From Hermatobates lingyangjiaoensis (taxonomy: Eukaryota > Arthropoda > Insecta > Hemiptera > Hermatobatidae): a DNA stretch of 64,000 nucleotides. Where the stretch lies: NCBI GenBank assembly GCA_026182355.1, contig JAPFBL010000366.1:186001-250000 (forward strand), given 5' to 3'. Below the pieces are notes generated by a model. That model saw nothing but the letters and a program-made list of their open reading frames with translations. It was not told the DNA's origin and did no database searches. Position numbers and translations under genes: made by a program. The stretch's first letter is position 1; each line of letters starts with the position of its first letter. Shown piece after piece: positions 58,019-60,327 of the stretch.

Positions 58019-58195
58019 ATATATATACCATGATAAACGAAAAACGGTCCGGCAGGACAAATAACAATTAAAATAAGCAGTGACACATAAACAGAAACAC
58101 AACAAAGACTCACTTTTCAATATTTCGACCGTAATGGCGGTCGAAATATTGAAAAGTGAGTCTTTGTTGTGTTTCTGTTTATGTGTCACTGCTTA

Positions 58196-58244
<49 letters not shown>

Positions 58245-60271
58245 TTCAGATGGTGACAAAGAGGAATAGAGTATTTTGTAGGTCCAAGTGTGCGGTTGTT
58301 AAAAGGTCCGAGTCGCTCGCTACCCAGCGAAACCTGTGTTATTCCGCCAATAGGTGTAGATGTTGCACAGTTTCTCTTTGAGTTAAGGATATTGGCAGAA
58401 AACATGAGCCTCACATTGCAGTGAACTCCTGATTTCTTTTCTGTTTCTGTTTTTTTATGGTAGTTGAGTGTTGTTTATCTCTATTGTATACTTGATATAC
58501 TGAAATTAATTTTACTTTTCTTGAATCTCTTGTTAGTGTTCTGTGCAAAGTAGCCTTTGTCTTCATGCCAATAGGGCTAGAGGTTGCACAGTCCCTCTTG
58601 ATTAATATGCATTAACACTGGACTCCAACTTCTTCACATAGAGACTCCTTCGAGTTATTGGTATTTCAGTTGAGATTTGACTCTGACGATGATCGCTTAT
58701 TACGTTTGAAAGATCTTAGTTGTTTTTATCATTTCTTATTGTAGTTTTCATTTCCCGTGTTTATCGTGAAATCATGTTATATGTATATATAGAGCAAGAT
58801 ATCACAATAAACACGTGAAATGAAAATCAACGTCGAAACCACAACAAGAAATGTGAAAAACGACTAAGATCTTTCAACAGTAACAAGCGGTCTTCGACAG
58901 AGTCAAATCCCAACTGAAACCAACGATGTATAAAACCACTTGTTACTGTTAAAATAACTTAGTCTTTTTTTCTAATTTCTTGTTGTGGTTTGGACTTTAT
59001 TGTTATTTCACATTTGGTGAAGTAGCTAATGATCTTAAATTGTAATATTTGTTGTATCACCGATTAGTCACTTGTATGGGTGACTCCATAAAATCATTGA
59101 TATTCAGAACCTCTTCTTCCATATTCGGAGTGCTTAATTTTATCAATTTCGCCCACTTGATTTCAAAATTTTTCTAAGAGATCTTTGTAAGTGTGATATT
59201 TTGTATTGAATTGGGAGTCAAAATAGTTTAGACAAAATTTGGTGGATTATGCTGATGTAGATGTTAATTTACGATGGAAAATGAGGTAGTGTAAAGAAAT
59301 ATAATTCAAAGATGAATCAGGGACTACATGAGGTACTCCTAGCCATTAATAATGAATTTAGCTACTTTAGGGGTTATTATATTGTACCAATTTTAGATAG
59401 GGTGAACGACATTCCCAGAATTGGTGGAAGGTTAAACTATTTTTCTTATGATCTACTCAGACCTCTACTTATAACTGCTGATATATCTGTTTATAGGACC
59501 GATGGTATTCTACCTTCCATGGTACGAATAGGTGCAAATTCAACAGATATTGACAAAAGATGGTACGTTTTTGATGGACCAGTAGATGCGGTGTGGATCG
59601 AAAACATGAACACAGTACTGGATGATAATAAGAAGCTCTGTTTGACGAGTGGAGAAATTATCAAACTCACAGAAGCCATGACGCTCATATTCGAGGTAGG
59701 ATGTGAAATTATTGGTAGCAGTCCTTCCTTTAAGCACATATTATTAAAAATGTAACCATAATTTGCAGAAACTTGCTTTTAGTTAAGTTTCTCTGTCTTT
59801 CTGAATAACGATTTCCTTATTGTATCTAAACTAGATTACATACTTCCTACAGTCAACATGTTTCATCTCTTTCATCTTCGGAATGAGAATGATTCTCAAA
59901 TGTGAGAATGTGAAAATATTTGAGAATCATTCTAATCTGAAGATGGCTCTAGGAAAGAGTTGAAACATGTTGACTGTAGGAAGTTTGTTACCTAGTTTAG
60001 ATGCAATAACAAAATCCAGGAAGACAGAGAAACTTATCTGGAAGCAAGTTTCTGCAAATTATAGTTACATTTTTAATAATATATATATATATATATATAT
60101 ATATCAATGATCAAAACACAATATGAAAAGGGAAAAAAAACTAAGATCTTTCAACCGTTGAAAGATCTTAGTCTTTTTTCCCTTCTCACATTGTGGTTTA
60201 ATCATTGATTGTTCTTTAATATTGTATATTCATTTCATATTGTATTTTATTTCATATTGTTTTTATGTGAA

Positions 60272-60327
<56 letters not shown>

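Noticed and set aside
59312..59496. Open frame upstream of exon 32 with [18 protein letters not shown], like a BEL/Pao pre-integrase segment
   Set aside because: The resemblance is limited to about 20 residues with no neighbouring domain; splice phase shows it is intronic for the dynein.
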